DNA of 64,000 nt, taken from the NCBI GenBank assembly GCA_021234155.1, contig JAJEKV010000014.1:642949-706948 (forward strand). Reading direction: 5' to 3'. The position numbers and the translations under genes are program-made. The notes under the pieces are model-generated. The model had not been told where the DNA came from, did not search any database, and saw only the letters and a list, made by a program, of their open reading frames with translations. This DNA is from Isoetes taiwanensis. Taxonomy: Eukaryota; Streptophyta; Lycopodiopsida; Isoetales; Isoetaceae. How positions within the stretch are numbered: position 1 is the stretch's first letter; each line of letters opens with the position of its first letter. Of this stretch, positions 42,601 to 53,388 are shown one piece after another.

Positions 42601-42636
42601 CTGAATTACGATCTTTGGGAGGTGCAAAAAAGTTGA

Positions 42637-42840
42637 CTTGCCGGGGACATTGACCAAATTTTGACCTGGTCGGTGTCATCAATATGAACAAGGTCGATGC
42701 AATACTTAGGTCCAAAATCAATCCACATCTTCTCAACTCCTTTGAGTTCTGCCAAGATTAAAATCATTTGCAAAGCGGTTTGGGTTGTGGGCATGTAATT
42801 AGTCTTGGAGTCTCAACTATTTTTTCTTGAATTGGGAAAG
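42637..42840 (+). repeat. ~210-bp internal repeat of the transposon, copy 2
   Basis: See 40425-40630. Confidence 0.85.
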
Positions 42841-43317
42841 CATCACATCTGCACAATTAACTTTGCAATTTCAAGAAAATTCATAAAAGAACACAATATG
42901 AAAGAGAATGAAGATATATTACATTGCAAGATGGTACAAAATTCTTTTGTAGTTACAAAATGGAGGCAAATCTGCACTCTCATAGTATCTGTACAAAATG
43001 GAGGCAAATCTGCACTCACATACTTACATGCCTCTATGTAACAAAATTGAGGCAATTTAAAAAGTTTACACTAGGATCAGGAATCTAAAAACTTCTGTAG
43101 ATGAACCAACTGGTCTGCACTGAAAACATTTCGATGTGCATCAACTAACCACTGAATCTGGCCCTTGCAGTATGCTTTGACCAGCAGCTTTTCTTATCTG
43201 CTCAATGTCTGCTGGAATAATTCTTCAAGAACACCCAAGGAAAGACTTGTATAACATTACGCTCTAGTGTTATCCTTGATCTGACTAAAGTATCTTGACA
43301 TGTGTAACTTTGTCTAA

Positions 43318-43840
43318 TTATTGGAAGCAAATAAGCGTCCGGAATTGTATCGGGTTGGTGACGGTGAAAGTAGGCACCATAATGGAAGTAAATGGTGGGG
43401 ACAGAAATGTCTTGTAAACCTCATCATCTGCAAGAATTACATTTCTGCCATACTCAGGGAAAGCTGCATATACCTTATGGAGTGGCTTCATAAAAATAGG
43501 ATTAGAAGACTCCAAAGGATACTTGAAAGGCATCTCATCACGAAAAACTCGGTCCCAAATGAAGATGAATTTGTCTTTCTTAGCGGGACATAGGACATCA
43601 AGCACCTCATGAACATTAAATCTGTTCATAGAGGACCAAATGGCTAAGTCATACCCGGTAAGATGCTTCCTCCAAGAAAGCATGTACTCCGACTTTGAAT
43701 ACAACTACTTTGTTAGTTGTTGATGATTTTAATAATTGAGGGTTTATCTTTTTAAGATCATCCCTCAATTGATTACTTCTTCTAAAGGTCTTCACGAAGC
43801 GCCATTAAGATCTAGAATCAGCAATCTCTTTTGCCTAATA
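43318..43840 (-). pseudogene. NIF/FCP1-like (HAD-type) phosphatase domain, C-terminal exons of accessory gene
   Basis: Minus strand, in order: KRLLILDLNGAS (about 43835-43797), the HAD motif 1 region in the DLNG form seen in many plant NIF-domain proteins, with Asn in place of the second Asp; VFKVGVHAFLEEAS (about 43700-43660), matching the RP..FL block; a frame change; then YDLAIWSSMNRFNVHEVLD (motif 2), FIFIWDRVF, a KPLHKVYAAFPEY block, and NVILADDEVYKTFLSPP (motif 3; the usual form is ..LIDDSPYK). Known NIF/FCP1 proteins remove phosphate from Ser in targets such as the RNA polymerase II tail. The unusual motif 1 makes catalysis doubtful. Likely a host gene piece taken up by the transposon. 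Confidence 0.7.
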
Positions 43841-44269
43841 ACAATTGGCGGTCGCGGTGGAACTTGAAGCTACATTTACACTTTGTACTTGATGGACCTA
43901 ACATTCACAACATTAATCAAGTGAATACACACCCAAATTCAAGTACAAATATTGAGATTAAATTAAAAAGCACAAGACACGGAAGTTAATTGGGATACAT
44001 TTAAGTCCTCATCACTTTGGACTACTTGGTCACTCCACGAAGATTCTGAAAAGACAACTCAAATAATGAATACAATAATTTAAGAATTCAAATTAAACAA
44101 TCGGGGAATGAATTATTACGCTCAAGGGATGTTGTTATTCCCCCTCATGGATTCAATCATTTTTTGCAAGTTTTGTACCTTTATCTTGTCTGAGATAGTC
44201 TTTGCGGCTTGTACATTTGGTGCGAGGGTTCTAGTATTGGCTGCTCTTCATGAACTTCTTTTTGAACTT

Positions 44270-46020
44270 TCAAACCACACTTGCAATATCGGCAAGGGTT
44301 GAGTTTATGTTGTCCATGACATCCTTCTCAACCTCTTCTTCATTGCCTTGCAAGTTCTGTTGCCCCGCATCATTCCCATCATTCTTTTGACCTCTCCCTC
44401 TCAAAGGATACTTTCTAGTAACCTTGGCTTTGGTCCGAGCAGTTTGCTTTGGCCTTGCCACCTCCTTTCTTTTGCTAGTCTCTTCTTTATTCAATGTCTT
44501 CTTTTCCTTCCATGTCTTCTTCACAACCACATCAGCTTTTTTTTTTTTTATCTTGCTTTTGCTTCTTCCGGTTGGAGTGTGAAGACATACTCAATCTCCT
44601 CATCACAGGCGACCTTTGTTTCTTCTGAAATTTCTTTGCCACTTCTTAAGCTGCATTGGGGTCACCTTTCTTTGAACATTCTACGTTTCAATATCAGAAT
44701 CATCCCTGACATGTCTCAACCTTCTCAATCTGCTAGTAGAAGGGGACTTCAATTGGTCAGATTGCACATCTACTACATCTTCAATTGCCCGACCTGTATT
44801 TGATCCCCAAATCTGATTTCTTGAAACTTAATCTAGGATCAAAGGAAGCAACCTGCTCAAGCGCCTTGAGAATGCTCAAGCCAAGCTCAACATAAAGGTC
44901 TTCGGGAACTAGGCATTCACATTTCAAACATTTGCCTTCCTTTAACAAGGCGGCACACATCACATGATATTCATGTGAGCAATCAAGAATTAAAGAAAGC
45001 TTGTACTTATCGGAAATCCCAAACCACAAGCATTACAAAAATTTTGTAAAAACACGGAAGATTTCTCTTGATGGTGTTGATGCGAGAAAGTTGAATTCTT
45101 GATGTCTCCTAGACTGTCAAGGTTTTTGCATATTCCTTGGTGCCTTGATGTCACCATCCGGTTGAATTAATTACGCCTCCAAATTTCCCTTCTTCAAAAT
45201 CAGATCACGGATCTCCAGTGCATAATGACTCCATGGACTCTGCGGCATACTCCTCAAATATTAACTTTCTCTCTCCAACTCCTTTATTTCTGTTCTACTT
45301 CTCATGAATGAGCAGGCCCTCTTTCAACAAGCGGTGATTTCAATTGTTCCATCTTTGTGTGTTTTTTTTGGTTAGCCTTTTTAAAAATTTTGTCATTTGA
45401 CTTTTCTTAATTTTGCCGGGCTAACAACTATATCCTGCATTTCTTTTTCCATCGAGTTTTCTTGATCATAAGTTTTTCAGATTCTCTGTCACTATCTGTA
45501 GATTAGGTTTCAAGTTTGTCCGATCAAGTTTACTACTTGCTACCTCTTTTGCTGGCGAGGCTTTGAATCAATTTCTTGTTTCTCTTTAAAACCACGAACT
45601 CTCGGCCTGCTATATGCACGTAAACCATAACACATGCACCATATGCAGCCCAATTGATTTGATGGCCTTCGGGATCTTCAAGACCTTCTTGGCAATTTTC
45701 CCAAGCAAATGCAAGGGCAAATTGCTTCACGACTTCATTGTTTGAAACCCCATCACGGATAAAGAATCCTTAACAAACTGTCCAATTTGGCCTTGGATGT
45801 GGTGAATAGCAAAGCAACTTTAGTGCCGACCTTCGACTTGGAATCGAGGGGTTCTTGCCAAACCGATTCCCAATTGTTCTTGTGTAACATTATTAGCCAA
45901 TTGAATCTGCTCGAGGCTGCAAACCATGGTTTGAAAAAGTGTATCCTTTCGAAATCCTCACCAGAATGCCTCCTCTACCATTGTAATCGATTCCACGAAT
46001 GTAAGTTCGGATAATTGATC
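44270..46020 (-). pseudogene. Upstream exons of the transposon accessory gene
   Basis: Several coding-like minus-strand blocks precede the NIF-like domain: about 46014-45760 (HFFKPWFAASSRFNWLI, then QEPLDSKSKVGTKVALLF), 45730-45533 (FALAFAWENCQEGLEDPEGH, INWAAYGACVMVYVHIAG), 45029-44781 (DCSHEYHVMCAALLKEGKC, ECLVPEDLYVELGLSILKAL) and 44530-44270 (a Lys/Arg-rich part, RKYPLRGRGQKN, followed by an acidic end). Blocks are separated by sequence with stops, fitting introns or decay. I recognise no domain in them; the basic block may bind nucleic acid or act as a nuclear signal. They converge on the transposase gene. Confidence 0.45.
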
Positions 46021-46191
46021 TATGATGTGAGCGGGAGAAAAACAGAGCAAAAGAAACACAAATTGGGATAAAAAAAAAGGAAGGTGCCTGGAAGCTAGGA
46101 GCGCGCGGGAACCGAGGTCGAGATTGTGGGAGGTATAACTACGGGTTGCTAAGTGCTTGGAAGTGCTTTAGGTGCTAAGTGCTTTCGCATT

Positions 46192-46221
46192 TTTTTGGGT
46201 AGCATTACCATATTTACACCC
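46192..46221 (-). repeat. Right TIR of 7.7-kb transposon
   Basis: Perfect inverted match to 38516-38545. Confidence 0.95.
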
Positions 46222-46328
46222 AAGGACGGAACTTGATCCAATTCAAAATCTGAGAATCTTGATTTGCCTCTCATTGTTGGTTGCGTGCCTATTCCTTTTT
46301 AGAGGAAATCAGGAGTGCATTTAGCTCA

Positions 46329-47917
46329 TGTGATGTTCCACGTATTTATATGCCTTTTTAGGTATAAATACATGACACGTCACTATGAATAATTAATGGT
46401 GCATTAATTATTCATAAGCTAAGGTTAGCTATGTTAACTCATTAATTAAAAAGGTGGAAACCTAACCCTAAACCCTAATTCTAATTTAGGATTTAACCTA
46501 ATATTAAAAAGACTAAAATACTAAATTACTTATAGCATTGACACTTGGCCCAAATCGATTGGGCAAGGGAGAGTTGCTAACTTGGGACACTCAAATTGGG
46601 CCTTCCAACCCCCAATTTACCCCAATTCAATTTGGGAGCAATTGGAGAAGGAGGAGGAGCTTATTCAACCAGCAGGGCATGGAGAACCTAAGAGATGGGA
46701 GATCTGTTCAAATACCGGTTAGTAGGCTTAGTTAGCTTGAGATTTTAGTTAGGAACTAACCCTTGCTTGTTAGATGGATGATTAGTCTCTCTATTTTATG
46801 TTCTAGATGAGATTATGATGGATGTATTAGATATGAATGCTCTCTCCTTTTTTTTTTCCCTCCTGTGATATGCTCCTAGCTAGAACCCCTTAAATCCCAT
46901 TAGATGCGGCCTGTGCATAAGAGCCCACCGGGCTGTAGATGTTATGATGTGGTTTAGCACCAAATAATGGTTACTGCTGGTGAAGTGGGGGCGGAGCCTT
47001 GCTGAGCGTGGCTACTGGGGCTCCTACAGTATGCTAGACTTATAGTCGGTCACTAAGTGTGGGCCAGGTATTGGTCTGACACCTCTTGGGTCGCAGGATA
47101 CGTGCCTATAAGAACGTCCTGGGCTCGGTATAGGTTTAGAGGGGTAAGTCGGGTATGGATGCATGTGCACCTGGGTGGCACGTATGCTCTAGCACACCCA
47201 TGGAACCACTGTGATTCTGGAGGGGATTCATCCCTTTCCTGCCATCGGACCGGGGAGATGTAACTTGGAGTAGTCTCATAGCGTGACTCCATGAAATTAC
47301 GTCTCCGACAGGTTATAACCATGCCATTGCATGATCCAGAGGGGCGGATGGAGTGGACTACCCTAGCTACTGTTCTATGCCAGCCAATGCCATTATAATT
47401 ATTCCATCTGCAGTTATCCAGAGACCATAGCCCCCACGAGTCTGAATCCTCATTTATGGTGCATTCCCTTTGTTATGTTGGTATTTTGTTGTTATTTGTA
47501 TTGATGATGATGGGCCACCCTTCATGGTGGCATATTACTTATTTGTATTGTTGCCAGGCCAGGTGCTGTAACGTTCCTAACCGACATGCCCTTAACCAAC
47601 TGGGCAAAACCGTCTAGACGTTTATGAGTAGTCGCTTCTACCCATTTATGCCGGTGTCTCGGGAACGCCCCACAGGCACATTCAAGGTTCGAATACTCGA
47701 GCGGTCTACCATGGGCCCGTTACAGGTGCTAACATGTATGTGCACTTCTGCTATATAGGATTCCCATAGAAGGCATGGGACGAATGACACCTATGTGTCC
47801 TTCGCCCGGACACTTGGCCATCACAAGTGATCTGCGTCAGACGGAGGGCCTTTTCGTGGTGATAGAGTCGCCATGGGAGGGGAATTTCCCTTATTTATAC
47901 AAGAAATTTATCGCGGC
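46329..47917 (+). mobile_element. Solo LTR, TGTGA family, diverged
   Basis: Starts TGTGATGTTCCACG with a ~55-bp near-palindrome (46329-46383), as in the other LTRs of the family. Collinear with 10885-12010 over most of its length. Its last ~60 bp, including the GATGGGAGCATCG ending, are missing where a SINE starts at 47918. No primer site or coding region adjoins it. The inside shows a CG-rich stretch near 47570-47730 (CTCGGGAACGCCCCACAGGC) not seen in the other copies. Confidence 0.75.
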
Positions 47918-48060
47918 GGCTCAACCCCTCATCTTTTGCTAATCCACTTACTGGCCGAAATATTGTCGAATTGAGAGTGTGCACCAATTTAAGAGTACTC
48001 AAGATTTGAACTCATACAATTGCCTTGTGTTCCTGTTGAATATGAATATTGCTGCTTTAA
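47918..48060 (-). mobile_element. Diverged SINE copy
   Basis: Shares with the SINE at 22255-22500 the end TACAAGAAATTTATCGCGGC and the region around the B box (here ..GATTTGAACTC.. with ATTGCCTTGTG). It replaces the end of the LTR, so it inserted there or marks a deletion. Confidence 0.6.
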
Positions 48061-50004
48061 TCTCAGGCTATTGAAGCATCAATATTGGTAAAAGTGAGAA
48101 TATGAAGTGAGAAAAGTGCATCTTTCACACATTGGCAACATATATGTATGAGCAATCCATATACAAAGTATTGTAGAAAATATGTGTATTGTTCGAGGGA
48201 GCCAAGGTCTAGAACATATTAAAAGCGTCAGATGTAAAGGACGACCAGGCTATTTTTTGCCTTTTCGACCAATAGCAAATTGATGCATATCCAGATTCTT
48301 TTCGTGAATCTGCCTTGCTAATGTTGCACCTCCGCCTAACAGGGTCGGGCCCCTTTCCTAGACCAGAAAATCGCCTAGAGGGCCATTTCCCTATACGAAA
48401 TACAATAGAATTATATGTATTATCAGAACATATGTGTACATTGCACAACCTTCTTGCATCTGAGATTAATTTACAAAGTTACAGATCAAAACCAAATAGT
48501 GATAACACCCTAGCTCCACTACTCTATCTTCGCAAGGAATGCAAAGCATGGTCTGTGTCATTGAAGCCATATGAAAATTTTCGGAATCTGAAGAACACCA
48601 AATGGTCTTATTTTATTTAGAAAATGGGCTCATTTGAATGCCTGCCTGCTGCACAAATAAGAATTTTTTTATGAACTTCAAGAAACCATGTTCAAGTAAA
48701 TTTTGAAAACTCGGATGCCTACCTGTAGTAGAATACTCCACTAAGGCACAAAATAATGATAAATAACTATACTGAGTCAGAGATATTTAAGTTGCTAATA
48801 AACTGCGCCAACAAATCTGGAAAAGGATGTGCTTTATTTGTTAATCTGCAGAAAAATATGATCTACCATCCATGCAGAAAGTTTTACCAATCAAATTTTG
48901 GCAGTGCATCAGCCGTATAAAGTAAAGAATTACATCCCTTTCTTGAACCAATAATGGTCCCAATGTTTATCCATCAACAAAGGAGGCTTGGAAGAATCCC
49001 AAATTCTCTGATCTGCTGCAATTCATTTACCTGCCATGTTGTTGTATCAATGCACCAGGCTATTACATATGCTCTCAATTTCAGGGGCATTCAAGCAAAT
49101 GACATAGTTGTTGGATTGGTTACAAAAGATCGGACCTGTACATTAATTACTTGATACAAAGCCACCTCCTATCTATGTCCAAAACTAGACGTGGCGACAT
49201 AACCTGGAGATGGAAGCTCTAAATCAAAATACAGGCCCATACCAGAAGAATGGTTGTCTTCAGCTGTCAGCCGTAAGAGAAAATTTAATCACTGCTCAAG
49301 AGCTCATGTGTCTTACCAAGAAGCAGCATCTGCAAGCACAAGCAGACAATCGTTAGGTGGGCCAAGTACAAATTCAATAGCATAGAAATGGTACGTGTTT
49401 TGGGTTCTGTGAACTAGGGCTCTGCGCTCTGTGCCCTAGGGCTCTGTCTTTGAACTGTAACATGAAGAAATCGGTGCAATCAAGCAAGGACGACCAAGAA
49501 ACACTGATTTATTGGAAAAACCTTCCTTCTTTTTTAACAAAAAGAAATACCAAGCTCTTCAACGGCGCCATTGATTGCCTCCAGAACAAAAAAAATATTC
49601 TCTGGTCAAAATAATTTTCATGTAACATCAACCTCCAGAAATGAAACGTCTTCTGCGCCAAATCCGCCTGCATGCTGCAACACAGAGTCAAGCAAGGTAG
49701 GTATGTTGCAGCAAAAATATCAAGCCCCCCCGATCCAGTCCTGTTTGTCGCTGCTCACGGATTCCACAGATCCGACCACGTTTGTTGTTGGTGAACAGCT
49801 TGATCCGGCATAGGAGGTCGCGTGTTGGCGGACAGCTTGATCCGGTAGGAGGTCGCGACAGGTTACAGGATCAGACGTTTTCAAGAAAACGTGTCAACAT
49901 AGATTGCGGCGCAGAAAAATTCAGGGGAACAAAAACAAAAATGACAAATTCAAGAATGCATTATATCTTCTTTTTTATTTTGGGATGGGGTTGGGAACCG
50001 TGCC
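48061..50004. other. No clear gene
   Basis: A 79-codon minus-strand frame (48448-48209) reads KESGYASICYWSKRQKIAWS near its end and looks coding-like, but I cannot name it; it could be an exon of a host gene or an element relic. A small CCCTAG/GGGCTCT palindrome lies near 49410-49440. Nothing else was recognised. Confidence 0.3.
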
Positions 50005-50042
50005 AGGGAACGCCGCATGTTACGCCGCATGCGGCGTTCCCT
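50005..50042. repeat. Perfect 15-bp-arm hairpin
   Basis: AGGGAACGCCGCATG, an 8-base loop (TTACGCCG), then CATGCGGCGTTCCCT. GC-rich in an AT-rich setting. Confidence 0.9.
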
Positions 50043-51835
50043 TTCATCTTGCGGCTCCCCTACGGCTCCCCTGCCGAAACTTGAGTTGCCAGAATTAATG
50101 CCAATTCAAATTGGCCGAGATATTCGATGCAATGTCCCTCCCTCCTACGAATTTCTCTCGGTTTTTTGCTCTCTCATCTTCGCGCCTCACTGGATCGTCT
50201 GATTCTTGAGCTGTTTGGATCGTCATATGGTGAGTCCAGATTGTATAACTCAACAAGTTTACTCTAATGGTTTGCGGAAAACTTTTGGTCTCGATGGTCT
50301 TTCTCTCCTCTATACCTCCTTTGATCAATTTTCTTGCAGAAAGACGTCAATGTTCCGCTCTTATTTGCAAGTTCGAACTTCCTTTGCACTTTTACAATAT
50401 GGAGCGCATTTTTATATGCTCACACATTTTGTGCAAACGTTCACAATATGCTTGGCGCATTAGATCAATTAATCGGCTTGCTTAGCCAGAAAAGAGGCTT
50501 TCAGTGCTTTCTTAGCTTTAGAAAGATCAGAAAAAAATGGAGTTATCAAATCGGCTTCAATTTTTAGGCATTTTTATTATTCAATAGGCCAAGTTGTGGC
50601 AAGCATCTGAATATGCACTCTTCTCATATTTCTCTCTGTTTCATGTCTTCTGAGCCATTGTTGGAGCTTTACAAAATCGTGCAGAGACAGAGGTAAAATG
50701 CACTGACCCATCTATACTAAAACGTGATTCAGTATTCTTACTCATCTCCGATTCTTAGTTTGGCACTAAAATGTCATTCAATCATTCTTATTCATCTCTA
50801 TTTCTTAGTTTGGCACTATTTCTCGCCTCAAAAAACAAAGAGAGGATCATATTATTTATCAGTAACTTCGTTTCTTGGGAACTCGGTATATCAAGAAACG
50901 AAGCAGCTCAACATTTCTTTGAATAGGTTAGCGTATGGGCGGTTTTCCAGCTCTTTCTCTTCTATTGTAGTTTTAGCATTTGAAGCGTGTCCTTTGTTAA
51001 TCGTTACTTCCTTGCGGTGTTACCCGTGATAGCAACAGGTTGGAGATTCAAGGAAGTGCTAAAATGGTAAAATGGTTTTGGAGATGCCTCTTACATGTTC
51101 TAAAAGCTTATTCTCTTTTTTCAGAAGAAGCTTCCAGTTTCTTTAGTGAAGTATCCGCATCTGAGGTTAGATCTGAAGAGCGAAATAGAGGTAAATGGTG
51201 AAGCTCGGGCTATGGCAAAACCGGGTCGCTACGGTTGGTTTGTGCAAAACGATATACTGGTAGAGATCACATGCAAAGAAACTCATTTCAATGCTAAGGG
51301 ATTTTAGATATAAACTAAATATTGGTATCCCCGAGAAGCTATTGTGAAGCCTGTCATTAGCCAAAGAAGGATTTGGAGGTGACAACAAAATAGGTTTCAT
51401 CTCCTTAAAATTTTTAGAGTAAATCTCCATTCGATGCTATTGTTCGTAATTACGAGATTCAGAGTCTGCACGCTAACGAAGTTTCGGCTTTCAATTTCAT
51501 CTCTATTGCTTTTGAGTTGGGTTAAAATAACTATTGGAGCTTATCTTTGTTTCTCTTTTGTGCTTTCTTCCATGGTTTGTTTTGCCTCCCTTAAATCTAG
51601 CTGCAACAAATGATGGGAAGGAGCTTCAATTGCGTGATTTATAAGTATTGGCTGTTATGGTGATCATGCAGAAACTTTGATGCCCATTGGATTGGGAAAA
51701 TGAAGCCACACAAATACTTCTACCATTGATCAATTAGTGACGATTTAAAACTGATTTCTGAACTTCCAGACCATGATCGCAATGCGTATATTGTATTTGT
51801 TGTGTTCAGGGTAATAGACAACATGGATTCTTTTG
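50043..51835 (+). other. Possible spliced gene or non-coding transcript; not resolved
   Basis: Plausible splice signals occur: CATATG/GTGAGT near 50224, TTTTCTTGCAG/A at 50338, CAGAG/GTAAA near 50692, TTTTTTCAG/A at 51122 and ATAGAG/GTAAATGG near 51190. Candidate exons are short (for example LELYKIVQRQR, then KKLPVSLVKYPHLRLDLKSE) and I do not recognise a protein. It may be the remains of a gene or a chance set of signals. Confidence 0.25.
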
Positions 51836-52200
51836 ATAATCGATGACTCCTGTTATCATAACAAGCCATTTGAGTGGTGTATCTATTGGCAAGGGCTGTT
51901 ACCTAAATTTTTCCCACTCATTCTTTCCCTTTTTCGATCTTCATTCCCTTCCGGTATATTGATAGTTTGTTTTTCTTATTGTTCATTTGCAGAGTATTTG
52001 ATGGGCTCATACTATTATAACAAGCCATTTGACTCGCGCATCTACTGCCAAGGACAACAAATTTCCTGTCTATGAAGGTTTCTCACATCTTCTCCACTCA
52101 TTCTCATTCTTTTTTCTTGAAACAATTTCTTTATTCCATCTTCAATCCCTTTCAATCTTTTCATAGTTTGTTTTTCTTAGTGTTCATTTGCAGAGTATTA
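51836..52200 (+). repeat. ~175-bp tandem duplication
   Basis: The motif ATCATAACAAGCCATTTGA...(A/T)CTAYTGGCAAGG...TTCATTTGCAGAGTAT occurs twice (from about 51855 and from 52015), each ending in a TTTGCAGAGTATT splice-acceptor-like string. The two copies are diverged, so the event is not recent. Confidence 0.7.
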
Positions 52201-53259
52201 TTATACATGTGCTTGAGGCAAAGTGACATAATTTTGTTCTTAAAAATTATGCATCTATTGGATCCTGGACTAGATTCATACAGGATGGTCACGTTATGCT
52301 TTGGGAGCAAGGACTTCCAAGTAAAAGTTTGTTCTTCTCATGTTTAACCTATAAAATTCAGATCCTATTGTTAGAAATGCAATACATGTCCATGAACAAT
52401 GATTATAGGGATTGTTGTCTAAGAGGTATTTTTAAGGCATTTGCAGATCATGTTTATTAAAAGTGTTATTTCCACCGTATTGAAGATCGTAGTGGCAAAT
52501 ACAGTTTGGTGCATGCATTCTATTTATGCTCAGTGCAGGGCATAATAAGTCCTGCACTTTTATAATTGCTATTCAGTTCTACTCTTTAATACCTTTAGGT
52601 TTTCACTGTTAACACCTTTACAATGATATACGCTGTTACAACCATTTAGGAATCATAAGGTTTTGTCACCTTTGGGACATCTAAGTAAGTTTACATCTAT
52701 TCCATCTTGAATTTGTCATATTACTTGATTCTTACTTGATTCTGTTTTACAAAAGTTAGCCGCACAGTGGTACAGATTTCAGTGTTGATATTTGCATCAA
52801 GGCTTCATCCAGTTTACATTTGAAACCTACGAGAGACATGATATTTTACCTTGCACATTATGTTGATCAACCATATGCAGAAAAAAAACAGCGAGACAAT
52901 TTTTGGAAGAAATAGTTGTCTAATTATTTCACAAATAAATAGCATTGATATTGATCTGTCTTATGATTAAAATAATGGAAAATATGGCAAATGCCATGCC
53001 GGGATCACGATAATATTTATTATTGTATCTTGCAATCCTTCGTTTACAACAGTTGATGTCCCTTGCTATGCATGTAGCCTAGGCCCTCTTATGTTGTTTA
53101 TTAATTGCTGATGTCACGCACATCATTTATTTCAACACACGCTACAAAAATGGAAGATATTAAAAAAGAACACCTATAAATGTACCATAGAAGTACCTTT
53201 GGGCTTTCTTCTTCTATCATCTTGATATGTGAATGAACCCCTAGACAGTTTTCTGGCGT
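52201..53259. other. No gene seen
   Basis: AT-rich, no motif recognised. Confidence 0.4.
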
Positions 53260-53388
53260 GGAAGTATCTATTATCACACTCAATTTAAACCTTATCTTAA
53301 ATTTAAGCATTGTGTGGAGGAGGATATGGAGGTATCTATTATCAACTCAATTTAAACCTTATCTCAAATTTAAGCATTAAGCATTGCA
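53260..53388. repeat. ~68-bp tandem duplication
   Basis: GGARGTATCTATTATCA..CTCAATTTAAACCTTATCTYAAATTTAAGCATT occurs at 53260 and 53328. Confidence 0.85.

Larger units (their letters stand above)
38516..46221. mobile_element. 7.7-kb DNA transposon with perfect 30-bp TIRs
   Basis: Terminal inverted repeats of 30 bp are perfect (38516-38545 and 46192-46221; outer part GGGTGTAAATATGGTAATGC), flanked by a 4-bp duplication AAGG (38512-38515, 46222-46225). Subterminal zones carry repeated AAGTGCTTT/GGTGCTTT words at both ends. It has two converging coding blocks: a transposase-like gene on plus (39.1-42.4 kb) and an accessory gene on minus (46.0-43.3 kb). A 4-bp duplication and GGGTGTAA ends do not fit hAT, CACTA, Mutator, PIF/Harbinger or mariner, so I leave the superfamily open. 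Coding parts have stops or introns, so activity is uncertain, while perfect TIRs suggest recent movement. Confidence 0.85.
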
